Below are positions 39,208-48,389 of a stretch of 64,000 nt of DNA, piece by piece. The notes below the pieces were generated by a model. That model searched no databases. It saw only the letters and a list, made by a program, of their open reading frames with translations, and was not told where the DNA came from. This stretch comes from Arsenophonus endosymbiont of Aphis craccivora (GTDB taxonomy: Bacteria; Pseudomonadota; Gammaproteobacteria; Enterobacterales; Enterobacteriaceae). Positions within the stretch are counted from its first letter, which is position 1. The number at the start of each line of letters is the position of its first letter. Made by a program: the position numbers and the translations under genes. The stretch spans positions 1,612,001 to 1,676,000 of the forward strand of contig NZ_CP038155.1 in the NCBI RefSeq assembly GCF_013460135.1, read 5' to 3'.

Positions 39208-39869
39208 ATCGATTGATTTCTTAAATAAATTTTTAGTTGGTATTCCCTTAATAGATCTGGATATGCTCGCGGAGATAGACTTAAAAATACAGCTAAAAAA
39301 CGTTTTTCATCCATGATCACCTCTTTTAAAGCAAATTGTAAAACGATTATCTGTTTGGGATCAAATAGGTTTATCCATCCTGGCCCTTCACAATCTACTC
39401 CGCTACGGTGTATTTCCAGCTTACCTCGATGAATACGATAGATAAAGAAATCAGAAGTCTCATCTGGTGCTTTTTGCCATTTGCCATTTGCCATTTGCCA
39501 TTTGCCATTTGCCATTTGCCATTTGCCATTTGCCATTTGCCATTTGCCATCTAAATTGTAATCGTAAATAAGATGAATACAGGAATGCTTTGCCTCGCCT
39601 CGTTTTTCACTAATTTTCAATGCCACTCCGACACACTCACCAAAACAATAACCTGAACGTCGAACATCTTTTTCCAACATTAATAAGAATTATCTCGCCA
39701 CAATATCAAGATGATAAGCTTGATATAATCGATTGATTTGCTGCGGCAGTAATGGATATAGCGTTATGATAGCGAGAAAAACAATACTACTTATTATTAA
39801 GCTGATTAGGACTTCTATTAGAGAAAAACCTTGTTGCTTACAATTAAAAGAAATGTGTTTATTTAGCAT
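39204..39869 (-). pseudogene. ppdB: Prepilin-peptidase-dependent protein PpdB, with ochre and expanded repeat
   Basis: The natural start is ATG 39869, overlapping ppdA. The first 59 codons hold a proper prepilin leader and helix (KQQGFSLIEVLISLIISSIV). A TAA at 39690-39692 interrupts. The same frame continues with MLEKDVRRSGYCFGECVGV to 39204, matching E. coli PpdB (AKHLQRAGYCHGICTGEGL). Within it an 11-unit heptanucleotide tract encodes a run of KWQMANG peptides that E. coli PpdB lacks. The frame is correct on both sides of the tract. Inactive as a pilin because the leader is cut off from the body. Confidence 0.85.
39474..39550. repeat. Heptanucleotide tandem array (TTGCCAT x 11)
   Basis: Eleven perfect head-to-tail copies of TTGCCAT (plus strand), 77 bp, inside ppdB. 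Because 7 is not a multiple of 3, three units encode seven residues (GKWQMAN on the minus strand), and gain or loss of one or two units would shift the frame. Confidence 0.97.
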
Positions 39870-40342
39870 TTAGCTATTCCCACCAGCCTTTGATTACTAC
39901 ATAAACGCACTCGTCCCAAACCTGAAATAATGATCGAGATCTCTGCTGATTGATTGCTAAAACATAAAGTTGTCGGTAATGCCATTCCTCTTTTACCTAG
40001 CAACAAGGTCGATATTCGACTGTAATTATGCAACACTACTTCATTATGCCTATTAATCCACTTCATCTCTGTACTTTGCTGGGTATCTTTTTTACCTTTA
40101 ATTGCAACTATCAGCATCCAATTTGAAGTTTTATCCGTTTGAACTATCAATTGCCTCTCTTGATTCAAATAAGCCGCCTGCATTTGATGACGGGCAATAA
40201 AAGCGTCAACTTTTTGCGTAACAACAATTAAATGTATTTTTTGTTGATAATTTCACCACCCCTTAATGCTAACAACAGCAATCAAGGCTGCTATGGAAAT
40301 CGCAATCATAATTTCAAACAGAGTGAACCCTTGTTGGCGCAT
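39863..40342 (-). pseudogene. ppdA: Prepilin-peptidase-dependent protein PpdA, with in-frame opal
   Basis: The natural start is ATG 40342 (MRQQGFTLFEIMIAISIAAL), a textbook prepilin leader. A TGA at 40253-40255 replaces the Gln of E. coli YGWQYWQQ (here KGW-stop-NYQQK). The same frame then runs on to 39863, ending GLGRVRLCSNQ, which matches the E. coli GRLRLCQQGE end. With the stop, the span is 159 codons (E. coli 156). No other lesion. A recent nonsense pseudogene and first gene of the operon. Confidence 0.87.
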
Positions 40343-40609
40343 ATATTTTTGCCATATGTAGCACAATTAATGCAAACTATTGTTATGTATTTAGGATAAA
40401 AAAATAAATGCTCAAATAAGATAGAAGGGAAACAGATCTATTAAAAAATTGGTATTACAAAAAACTGGGGAGCAAAGATAGAAACACCTCACAGATTTTA
40501 ATGTTTTTAGTAGCTATTTATTAATTAAACCATAATATTAATTAAAAACAGCAAATAAGATGGTAGTCACCTTGTTGATGCTAATGATCAAAGCAACCCA
40601 TAAAAAATG

Positions 40610-41461
40610 TCATACCGTAAATGGATATTTAATTGCATCATGATATTGGTAACCAATTACTTCAAAATCATCACTAGTCACCCAGGTTTCAATATCTTCT
40701 AATGTTTTAATATTAGGATTACTACGTAGTTGCGGCAAAGAATAAGGAGTACGCTTCAACTGGATATCACGCATAATCGAAAGTTGATTTTCATAAATGT
40801 GAGCATTCACGATCTTATGGTAAGCCTTACCTGGTTTGTGACCCGTGATCTGAGCAACCAGTGCCAGTAAAACAAAACATTGAATTTGATTAAAGTTTAG
40901 TCCCAAAGGAACATCACAACTACGTTGATATGAAGTTAAATAAAGCGTATCAGCTAGCAGAGAAAAAGTGTGCGTATGCATACAAGGGCGTAAACAACCT
41001 AATTCAAACTCACCAGGATTGTAAAAAGTGATTATCTCGGAACGATCATCTATTCCTACCGAAAGGTTGCTAATAACTTTTTGCAGCTGATCTAAATAAG
41101 TACCATTAGGCCGTTGCCATGAACGCCCCTGAACACCATAAACTCGCCCCATGTCATCTTCACCTTTACGGTTCGGATTATTGAGCCATACCTGATTTTC
41201 ATTCGCATTGGCATTCCATGTATTACAGCCAATATCACGAAATTGTACAGCGTTAGAATAACCTCTTAGATAACCTAATAATTCAGCAATAGCCGCTTTA
41301 TAAAAACTTTTGCGAGTCGTAATTAAAGGAAACTGGTTATTTGCGACATCATATTCAAGATCAGCATTGATAACCGTTAAACACCGAACTCCTGTGCGTT
41401 TATTTGCTACCCACTGACCTTTATCAATAATACGCTGACATAAATCCAGATATTGTTTCAT
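40610..41461 (-). CDS. thyA: Thymidylate synthase
   Basis: Methylates dUMP to dTMP with methylene-tetrahydrofolate. The 283 residues exceed the 264 of E. coli ThyA and match the version I recall from Yersinia, Photorhabdus and Morganellaceae ([20 protein letters not shown]). The active-site region is [16 protein letters not shown], followed by [16 protein letters not shown] (phosphate/dUMP binding) and [15 protein letters not shown]. Its cofactor partner FolA is elsewhere in the window. Intact; it lies between ppdA and lgt as in E. coli. Confidence 0.95.
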   Translation of the reverse strand: MKQYLDLCQRIIDKGQWVANKRTGVRCLTVINADLEYDVANNQFPLITTRKSFYKAAIAELLGYLRGYSNAVQFRDIGCNTWNANANENQVWLNNPNRKGEDDMGRVYGVQGRSWQRPNGTYLDQLQKVISNLSVGIDDRSEIITFYNPGEFELGCLRPCMHTHTFSLLADTLYLTSYQRSCDVPLGLNFNQIQCFVLLALVAQITGHKPGKAYHKIVNAHIYENQLSIMRDIQLKRTPYSLPQLRSNPNIKTLEDIETWVTSDDFEVIGYQYHDAIKYPFTV

Positions 41462-41527
41462 TATTATTACTCGCTTAGAATCTATTATTTAATACTATAA
41501 ATAAAAACACTGTATTAAAATTTTCTG

Positions 41528-42427
41528 CTACTTACTCTTTTCTGCCTTGCTAGTAATGGAATAGTCCTTACAATGGCTATCTTTCTTATAGGCCCAGATC
41601 ATCATTAAAATACCAATAATGATCATAGGGACTGACAAAATTTGTCCCATACTTACACCACCAAATAGCCCCAACTGCGCATCCGGCTGACGGAAAAATT
41701 CAACAAAAATACGGAAAGCCCCATAACCAATCAAAAACAATCCTGAAACACTACCCATTGGGCGTGGTTTACGAATAAACAGATTCAAAATAATAAATAA
41801 AATAATCCCTTCAAAAAACATCTCATAAAGTTGGGAAGGGTGTCGTGGTAATACGCCATACTGCTCTAAAATCGGTAATAAAGAAGGGTCTTGACTAACA
41901 ATCTGAAAGTCTTCTGCTCGTGAGCCTGGGAATAACATTGCCCATGGTGTATCTAATGTTACACGTCCCCAAAGTTCACCATTAATAAAATTACCAATAC
42001 GTCCCATACCTAATCCAAATGGGATTAATGGGGCAACAAAATCGGCAACTTGAAAAAAATGGCGATGAGTTCTGCGTGCATACCACCACATAACGCATAT
42101 CACACCAATTAACCCACCATGAAAAGACATTCCTCCGTCCCAAACTTTAAATAGATACAAAGGATTGCTCAGGAAAGCCGGCAAATTATAAAATAAAACA
42201 TAGCCTAAACGTCCACCGATAAAGACACCTAAGAAACCAATATAGAGCAGATTTTCAACTGCGTTTTTGATCCAGCCACTATTTGCTTTTCCGGCTCTCT
42301 GTTTTGCCAACCATAGAGCGAAAACAAATCCCACCAAATACATCAAACCATACCAATGAAGGGCTACTGGACCAATCGAGAATATCACAGGATCAATATT
42401 AGGAAACACAATATAACTATTATTCAT
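41528..42427 (-). CDS. lgt: Prolipoprotein diacylglyceryl transferase
   Basis: Inner-membrane enzyme that adds diacylglycerol to the lipobox Cys of prolipoproteins. The ATG at 42427 ([20 protein letters not shown]) aligns with the E. coli start and gives 299 residues (E. coli 291). Catalytic motifs are HGGLIGV (essential His) and [14 protein letters not shown]; about seven membrane segments are visible. Upstream in E. coli comes ptsP; here only a short gap and rppH. Intact. Confidence 0.95.
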   Translation of the reverse strand: MNNSYIVFPNIDPVIFSIGPVALHWYGLMYLVGFVFALWLAKQRAGKANSGWIKNAVENLLYIGFLGVFIGGRLGYVLFYNLPAFLSNPLYLFKVWDGGMSFHGGLIGVICVMWWYARRTHRHFFQVADFVAPLIPFGLGMGRIGNFINGELWGRVTLDTPWAMLFPGSRAEDFQIVSQDPSLLPILEQYGVLPRHPSQLYEMFFEGIILFIILNLFIRKPRPMGSVSGLFLIGYGAFRIFVEFFRQPDAQLGLFGGVSMGQILSVPMIIIGILMMIWAYKKDSHCKDYSITSKAEKSK

Positions 42428-42559
42428 CGTCTCCACTCTTTAGTTTTATAGAGCTTGATATAATTTCATGACTGCATGCGGTTTAAAATCTAATAGTATT
42501 TTATTGATTAAATTCATCAACAAATCTATCTAATGCATACTTTGGCTAGGAAATTTTCC

Positions 42560-42591
42560 AAAAAATAAACAAGAGTAGCTTTCACTACTCT
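42560..42591 (-). terminator. Rho-independent terminator of rppH
   Basis: On the minus strand AGAGTAG / CTACTCT forms a 7-bp stem with a 6-nt loop, followed by TGTTTATTTTTT. It lies 73 bp downstream of the rppH stop and separates rppH from lgt, which are joined through ptsP in E. coli. Confidence 0.75.
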
Positions 42592-42663
42592 CACTTCGCT
42601 TTCAAAACGACAAAAGTTGGCTATTAAAATAAACATAAACCTACTTTCTTTCGCTAAATTTAT

Positions 42664-43194
42664 TTAGCCACGTTTACGCCTATAGGTATGGCTTTTATTT
42701 GATGTCATTGTACTATTTTGCAGTGACATAACCATCGGAGCAAATTCTTTCATAACACGCCGATAAACATCGCGTTTAAAAGAAACAACCTGACGCACAG
42801 GATACCAATAACTCACCCAACGCCAACTATCAAATTCAGGCGTTTTACTTGTTTGCACATTAATATTATGTTCATTACAAACCAATTGTAACAAAAACCA
42901 ACGTTGCTTTTGCCCTATACAAACTGGCTTTGTGTCCCAACGCACCAAACGTTTAGGTAATTTGTAACGTAACCAGTTCCGGGTAGACGCTAATATTTTA
43001 ACATCTTTACGATCCAACCCAACCTCTTCGAATAATTCCCGATACATTGCCTGTTCTGGCGATTCTTCAGGATTAATGCCCCCTTGAGGGAACTGCCATG
43101 AATGTTGCCCATAGCGACGAGCCCATAATACCTGGCCCTGCCGATTACAAATTACAATTCCTACATTCGGGCGGTAGCCATCATTGTCAACCAT
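42664..43194 (-). CDS. rppH: RNA 5'-pyrophosphohydrolase RppH
   Basis: Nudix hydrolase that removes pyrophosphate from mRNA 5' ends and triggers RNase E decay. It has 176 residues, the E. coli length. The Nudix box is [22 protein letters not shown] (about residues 38-59). The family-specific [20 protein letters not shown] and the C-terminal YRRKRG are conserved. Start [17 protein letters not shown]. Intact. Confidence 0.97.
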   Translation of the reverse strand: MVDNDGYRPNVGIVICNRQGQVLWARRYGQHSWQFPQGGINPEESPEQAMYRELFEEVGLDRKDVKILASTRNWLRYKLPKRLVRWDTKPVCIGQKQRWFLLQLVCNEHNINVQTSKTPEFDSWRWVSYWYPVRQVVSFKRDVYRRVMKEFAPMVMSLQNSTMTSNKSHTYRRKRG

Positions 43195-43311
43195 CTGACT
43201 ACCTCGTTAAAAATTTAAAAGATAACTTATTGTTTCATACTACTCTATATGGTAAGCCTTTATCAAATATAGTATTTGCAATTATAAGATAACATCTTAC
43301 AATAAGGCCAT

Positions 43312-43406
43312 CTCAACGGGGTGCCTGCTATGATTAATATTGTTAATAGCTGGCTGAGAAAAACTCGTCTAACCTGATCCGATTAACATCGGCGTAGGGA
43401 TTTGAG
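43312..43406 (+). promoter_or_regulatory. TPP riboswitch (THI element)
   Basis: The conserved core segments occur in order: ACGGGGTGCC, GGCTGAGA, AACCTGATC and CGGCGTAGGGA, closed by a P1 pairing CTCAA (43312-43316) with TTGAG (43402-43406). It lies 100 bp before thiB. Binding of thiamine pyrophosphate should lower expression of the thiBPQ thiamine importer, as in E. coli. No clear terminator is visible, so control may act at translation. Confidence 0.95.
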
Positions 43407-43505
43407 CCACTCTAATGATTTATTCATCAATAAATAGCTTCATTACTGTCCATTCCTCAGATCCTAGAGCATCACTTTTATTTAATTATATAGGAGAACT
43501 CAGTA

Positions 43506-44507
43506 TTGAAGAATGTACTGCTAAAAATAGTTAGTATTGGTTTAATTTGTTGTTCAGCTTTCGCTCTTCAGGCAAAACCTATATTAACCGTTTACACTTA
43601 TGATTCCTTTATCGCAGATTGGGGGCCAGGGCCTACAATAAAGCCTGACTTCGAACAAATCTGTCACTGTGAACTGAAGCTAATTGGCCTAAGTGATGGG
43701 GTTGCGTTATTAAATCGCCTTAGAATGGAAGGAAAAAATAGCCCAGCTGATATTGTGCTCGGACTTGATAATAACTTAATTGATCTAGCAAAAAAAACGG
43801 GCTTATTTACTGAAAGTAAAATTGACATCAGTCAACTGAAATTACCTATAAAATGGGATAACAATATTTTTATCCCTTACGATTATGGTTATTTTGCTTT
43901 TATTTATGATAAGACGAGGATCACCGAAGTGCCTAAAAGTCTTGATGAACTTATTAATGGCCCCCAGCCATGGAAAATTATTTACCAAGATCCACGTACC
44001 AGTACGCCAGGTTTAGGGCTATTACTTTGGATACAAAAAATTTATGGGCAAAACAGTGCTCAGGCTTGGCAAAAAATAGCCAAAAAAACCGTAACCGTTA
44101 CTAAAGGTTGGAGCGAATCATATGGATTGTTTTTAAAAGGTGAAAGCGATTTTGTCCTAAGTTATAGCTCTTCACCAGGTTTTCATCTGTTAAATAATAA
44201 AAAAAGTAATTATGCTGCGGCACTATTTAGTGAGGGGCACTATCTGCAAATTGAAGTGGCTGCCCAATTAGCAACCAGCAAGCAGCCTAAACTAGCTCAA
44301 CAATTCATGCAATTTATGCTATCACCAACGTTCCAAAAAACGTTGCCGACAACCAATTGGATGTATTCAGTCATTGATATACCCTTACCCGACGTTTATC
44401 AACAAATATCTGTGCCAAAAAAATCATTACAATTTAATACAGAAGATATTACTCAACATCGCAATCAATGGATCAATTTATGGCAAAATGCCGTCAGCCA
44501 CCAATAG
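43506..44507 (+). CDS. thiB: Thiamine/TPP-binding periplasmic protein ThiB
   Basis: Substrate-binding protein of the ThiBPQ ABC importer for thiamine and its phosphates. The start is TTG at 43506, with AGGAGA eight bases upstream; an N-terminal signal peptide follows (KNVLLKIVSIGLICCSAFALQA). It has 333 residues. The mature part matches E. coli ThiB: LTVYTYDSFIADWGPGPTIK, LLNRLRMEGKNSPADIVLG, YQDPRTSTPGLGLLLWIQK and TVTVTKGWSESYGLFLKGES. It overlaps thiP and is controlled by the upstream TPP riboswitch. Intact. Confidence 0.95.
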   Translation: MKNVLLKIVSIGLICCSAFALQAKPILTVYTYDSFIADWGPGPTIKPDFEQICHCELKLIGLSDGVALLNRLRMEGKNSPADIVLGLDNNLIDLAKKTGLFTESKIDISQLKLPIKWDNNIFIPYDYGYFAFIYDKTRITEVPKSLDELINGPQPWKIIYQDPRTSTPGLGLLLWIQKIYGQNSAQAWQKIAKKTVTVTKGWSESYGLFLKGESDFVLSYSSSPGFHLLNNKKSNYAAALFSEGHYLQIEVAAQLATSKQPKLAQQFMQFMLSPTFQKTLPTTNWMYSVIDIPLPDVYQQISVPKKSLQFNTEDITQHRNQWINLWQNAVSHQ

Positions 44508-46084
44508 GTAGTTCACTTTGGCCTGGCATAGTTGTGTCCGGCCTATTAATCACTATTGTGGTAGTTACTTTCAGCACTTTATGGTTACATGCCCCGCAAA
44601 TAAGCTGGCAAGAATTTATTGATGGCAGCTATTTATGGCACGTCATTGGCTTTACATGTTGGCAAGCATTACTATCGACCGTCTTATCCGTTATCCCTGC
44701 AATATTTCTCGCCAAAGCCCTTTTTCGACGCCATTTTCCGGGTCGGATACTGTTTTTACGCTTATGTTCGATGACACTGGTATTGCCAGTACTAGTGGCC
44801 ATTTTTGGCTTATTAACCGTCTATGGTCGGGTGGGATGGATTGCTCAATTTTGTCAATGGTTAGGTATTAATTACCAATTTACCCCCTACGGCCTAAAAG
44901 GCATTTTATTAGCACATGTCTTTTTGAATTTACCATTAGCTATGCGGATGCTGTTGCTTGCGCTAGAGAATATTGCAGTTGAGCAACGTCAGCTTGCCGC
45001 ACAACTAGGCATGAACCAATGGCAACATTTTCGGATTGTTGAATGGCCTTATCTTAGACGACAGATTTTACCAACATCAGCACTGATTTTTATGTTGTGC
45101 TTCGCCAGTTTTGCTACCGTACTGACGCTTGGCGGGGGGCCTGCTGCAATCACCATTGAACTCGCTATCTATCAATCATTAAGTTATGATTTTGATCTCA
45201 ATAAAGCTGCTTTGCTGGCTCTGATCCAACTTTTTTGCTGTTTAGGGCTAGTATTATTAAGTCAAAAATTAAATGTCGTCTTTTCCGTCGGTGCTAGTCG
45301 ACAATTGCGGTGGACAAATCCAGCTGATAGTCGATGGCAGAAATGGTGGGATACATTACTGATTAGTATGACCCTATTTTTCTTAATTCCGCCTTTCTTG
45401 GCTATTATCGTTGATGGTTTAAACTTAACTCTATTACACGTGTTACAACAGCCAGGCTTATGGCAAGCAGCCATTAATTCGATTTTTATCGCTATTAGTG
45501 CTGGGGTACTTTGTATTATTCTTACTATAATGTTGCTTTGGAGTAGTCGTGAATTACGTCTGCGCCGCTCAATACTACTTTATCGAACTTTCGAATTAAG
45601 TGGATTATTAATACTTGCAATGCCAGGCATAGTTTTAGCTACCGGCTTCTTTTTATTGCTAAATAATACTATTAATTTAACCTACTCGCCTTATAGTTTA
45701 ATCATCTTGACGAATGCTTTAATGGCTATTCCTTATGCCTTAAAAATATTAGAAAATCAGATGTATGACTTAGCTGAACGCTATAATTTATTATGCCTTT
45801 CATTACAGATCAAAGGCATAAATCGACTAGCTCTAATTGAATTAAAAGCTTTGAAACGTACCATAGGACAAGCCTTCGCTTTTGCCTGTATACTCTCAAT
45901 AGGTGATTTTGGTATTATTGCACTGTTTGGTAATGAGAACTTTCGTACCCTACCTTATTATCTCTGTCAACAATTAGGCTCTTACCGTAATAATGATGCG
46001 GCAGTTACCGCGTTGTTAATGCTATTACTTTGTTTCAGCTTATTCAGTTTATTAGAATATTTATCAGGAAAAGAGCATGATTAA
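44480..46084 (+). CDS. thiP: Thiamine/TPP ABC transporter permease ThiP
   Basis: Membrane permease with two fused permease domains. The ATG at 44480 ([16 protein letters not shown]) aligns with E. coli ThiP better than the ATG at 44468 and gives 534 residues (E. coli 536). Two EAA-type cytoplasmic loops are visible ([20 protein letters not shown], and [20 protein letters not shown] in the second half), among about 12 hydrophobic segments. It overlaps thiB by 28 bp and thiQ by 8 bp. Intact. Confidence 0.95.
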   Translation: MAKCRQPPIGSSLWPGIVVSGLLITIVVVTFSTLWLHAPQISWQEFIDGSYLWHVIGFTCWQALLSTVLSVIPAIFLAKALFRRHFPGRILFLRLCSMTLVLPVLVAIFGLLTVYGRVGWIAQFCQWLGINYQFTPYGLKGILLAHVFLNLPLAMRMLLLALENIAVEQRQLAAQLGMNQWQHFRIVEWPYLRRQILPTSALIFMLCFASFATVLTLGGGPAAITIELAIYQSLSYDFDLNKAALLALIQLFCCLGLVLLSQKLNVVFSVGASRQLRWTNPADSRWQKWWDTLLISMTLFFLIPPFLAIIVDGLNLTLLHVLQQPGLWQAAINSIFIAISAGVLCIILTIMLLWSSRELRLRRSILLYRTFELSGLLILAMPGIVLATGFFLLLNNTINLTYSPYSLIILTNALMAIPYALKILENQMYDLAERYNLLCLSLQIKGINRLALIELKALKRTIGQAFAFACILSIGDFGIIALFGNENFRTLPYYLCQQLGSYRNNDAAVTALLMLLLCFSLFSLLEYLSGKEHD

Positions 46085-46778
46085 ATTAGATCAACTTGTC
46101 TATTGTTATGAAAATCTAACAATGCAGTTTGATTTTCAAGTAAATAGAGCTGAAAGAGGGGCTATATTAGGCCCTAGTGGCGCAGGAAAAAGTACTCTAC
46201 TGGATTTGATCGCTGGATTTCAATATCCCAAACAAGGGGAAATTTGGCTAAATAGCCAAAATCATACTGCTACACCACCAGCCAAGCGGCCAGTTTCTAT
46301 CCTTTTTCAGGAAAATAACCTCTTTTCTCATTTAACTGTTTGGCAAAATATTGCGTTAGGCATTTCACCAAATTTAAGATTAGAAATAGCTCAACATCGC
46401 GCAGTAAAACAGATCATAGAACAAGTTTCTCTTAATAATTGTATCACTCGTTTGCCTGCACAAATATCAGGCGGACAACGCCAACGTACTGCGTTAGCTC
46501 GTTGTTTGATCCGCCAAAAACCGATTTTATTGTTAGATGAACCTTTTTCTGCTCTCGATCCAGCTTTACATAATGAAATGTTAACATTACTTAAACAGGT
46601 GTGTGATGAACGCCAATTAACCTTACTGATGGTTTCCCATAATTTGGAAGATGCTAGCCAAATAGCAACTCGGTCTATCGTAATTGCAGATGGAAAAATT
46701 GCCTATGATGGTCAACCAGATTGTTTAATTAATGGATTAACACCCGCAAGTAAACTGCTGGGTATATCTCATTTTTGA
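46077..46778 (+). CDS. thiQ: Thiamine/TPP ABC transporter ATPase ThiQ
   Basis: ATP-binding subunit of the thiamine importer, 233 residues. Walker A is [17 protein letters not shown] (about 36-52), the Q-loop is [22 protein letters not shown], the signature is [16 protein letters not shown] and Walker B is [14 protein letters not shown]; the H-loop lies in [10 protein letters not shown]. Intact. An IS copy begins 119 bp after its stop. Confidence 0.96.
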   Translation: MIKLDQLVYCYENLTMQFDFQVNRAERGAILGPSGAGKSTLLDLIAGFQYPKQGEIWLNSQNHTATPPAKRPVSILFQENNLFSHLTVWQNIALGISPNLRLEIAQHRAVKQIIEQVSLNNCITRLPAQISGGQRQRTALARCLIRQKPILLLDEPFSALDPALHNEMLTLLKQVCDERQLTLLMVSHNLEDASQIATRSIVIADGKIAYDGQPDCLINGLTPASKLLGISHF

Positions 46779-46897
46779 CATTATTTATAATAATTAATTA
46801 TTAATTCACACTTTGGCAAATAATTGGATGGTATTTTTCGACCTTTATAATACTATTTGTTGTATTAATACTAAGACTACTTTTTCTAATACAAAGA

Positions 46898-47952
46898 GGC
46901 TTTGTTGAATAAATCAGAATTAGCCGCCAGGATGGCTCCCTCTGCTACAGCTGTTATCCGATCCTGACGCTGTGTGGCATACCCAACAACGTCATACGGT
47001 TCAGCGCTTTGACCATCGCCATTGCTTCACCTACCTGAGCCTCATAGTCACGCAGCCTCAGATGGCCACCCAGCAAAGTTTTTATGCGGAACATCGCTGT
47101 TTCTGCCACTGAACGCCGGTGATAACCCACTTTCTTTTTCCACATATCATTACTCCTGCTCAGACGCTGATTCGCCACCGCATGGTTACGTTCATGGTAC
47201 TTGTCCGGCCAGTATTTCGCTCCGCTTCGCGGCGGGATAAGGGGCCTGATTTTCTTTCTTAGCAACGCATCTTGGCAGTAACAGGCGTCATAAGCACCGT
47301 CTGCTGACACTTCCCTGATTTTCCGGTGGGTTTGGTTAATCAGGCCCGGCAGTGACTGCGCATCTGTCGTTCCGCTGAGCGATAAGTCGGCACAGATAAT
47401 CTCATGATTCACACTGTCTGCTGCCAGATGAAGCTTGCGCCACACTCTTCGTCTGTCAGCCCCATGCTGCCTGACTTTCCATTCACCTTCGCCAAAGACC
47501 TTCAGACCGGTACTGTCGATGACCAGATGCGAGATTTCACCACGCGTTGGCGTTTTTATGCTGATGTTGACGCTCTTTGCTCGTCTGCTGACCAGCGAGT
47601 AGTCCGGACAGCACAGCGGCAAAGACATGAGTTTAAAAATCGAATCAACGAAGCCCTGTAATGCCCGGAGCGACAGGTTAAACACACGCTTCATCATCAG
47701 GACAGTGGTAACAGCCATATCGCTGTAGTAAAGCGGCCGGCCACGACCTTCAGGCGAAGAACTGTCAGTCCATCCAGCGATGGCCGACTCATCAAGCCAG
47801 ACCGTCAGGGAACCGCGTTGTCTGAGTGCCTTGTTGTACGCGGGCCAGTTGGTAATTTTAAACTTTTGCTTTGCCATGGGGACCTGATGTTGAAACGAAT
47901 TTAGCGATCAGCTCCGCCAATCACCTAAAAGTTCGATTTATTCAACAAAGCC
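46898..47952 (-). mobile_element. IS903-type insertion sequence, copy 3, no target duplication
   Basis: A complete 1055-bp element with 18-bp terminal repeats at both ends, in the opposite direction to copies 1 and 2. The flanking nonamers differ (ATACAAAGA before, GAAATTAAG after), so the usual 9-bp duplication is missing. It lies between thiQ and rapA, where E. coli has yabI, araC, araBAD and polB. Confidence 0.95.
46954..47877 (-). CDS. IS903-type transposase, copy 3
   Basis: Intact 307-residue DDE transposase with Asp121, Asp193 and Glu259. It carries private changes Asn in SVNHEI and Gln in CYCQDAL. Confidence 0.97.
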   Translation of the reverse strand: MAKQKFKITNWPAYNKALRQRGSLTVWLDESAIAGWTDSSSPEGRGRPLYYSDMAVTTVLMMKRVFNLSLRALQGFVDSIFKLMSLPLCCPDYSLVSRRAKSVNISIKTPTRGEISHLVIDSTGLKVFGEGEWKVRQHGADRRRVWRKLHLAADSVNHEIICADLSLSGTTDAQSLPGLINQTHRKIREVSADGAYDACYCQDALLRKKIRPLIPPRSGAKYWPDKYHERNHAVANQRLSRSNDMWKKKVGYHRRSVAETAMFRIKTLLGGHLRLRDYEAQVGEAMAMVKALNRMTLLGMPHSVRIG

Positions 47953-48389
47953 GAAATTAAGCAGATAATTTTAATAGATGTGATAAAAATATTTATCCTC
48001 CAGTAAAAAATTTTAAATAACATAGCATTTTTATTTCTATGCTTTATTTTTATCAATATTAAATTAGCCATAACATCTATATAATTTTCTTTATATATTA
48101 GTTAATTATAAATTAATGAGCAAAAACAGTAGGATGCAGAATAATAAAAAATGGTGAGTTGTTCTTTTTTTCATCTGCTTAATACCTGAACATTCTCTGT
48201 TAAAACACAAATAAATAATAATATCTTATAAAAAAGCATTTTTATAGGTGACTATTGGCACCGCATTTATTAACATACAGTCCTTTCAAAAAGAGATTAA
48301 GATATTGTTTTATGATTAATATAATTACTCTCTTCAAAATGAACAACCCATAATTTTCTCAAATATACGGATAAACTGAGTTAAAATTT
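47953..48389. other. AT-rich non-coding gap before rapA
   Basis: These 437 bp between IS copy 3 and rapA hold no credible gene. I see no recognisable trace of polB or ara genes. A short AGCAT/ATGCT hairpin followed by TTTATTTTT (about 48025-48053) is a weak terminator candidate. The rapA promoter should lie in the last 100-150 bp. Confidence 0.6.

Noticed and set aside
39474-39550. CRISPR array
   Set aside because: The units are contiguous 7-mers without spacers, inside a protein-coding frame, and no cas genes are nearby.
47953-48389. Remnants of polB or araBAD beside IS copy 3
   Set aside because: I searched the short frames by eye and saw no recognisable polymerase or arabinose-enzyme motif; the deletion appears complete.
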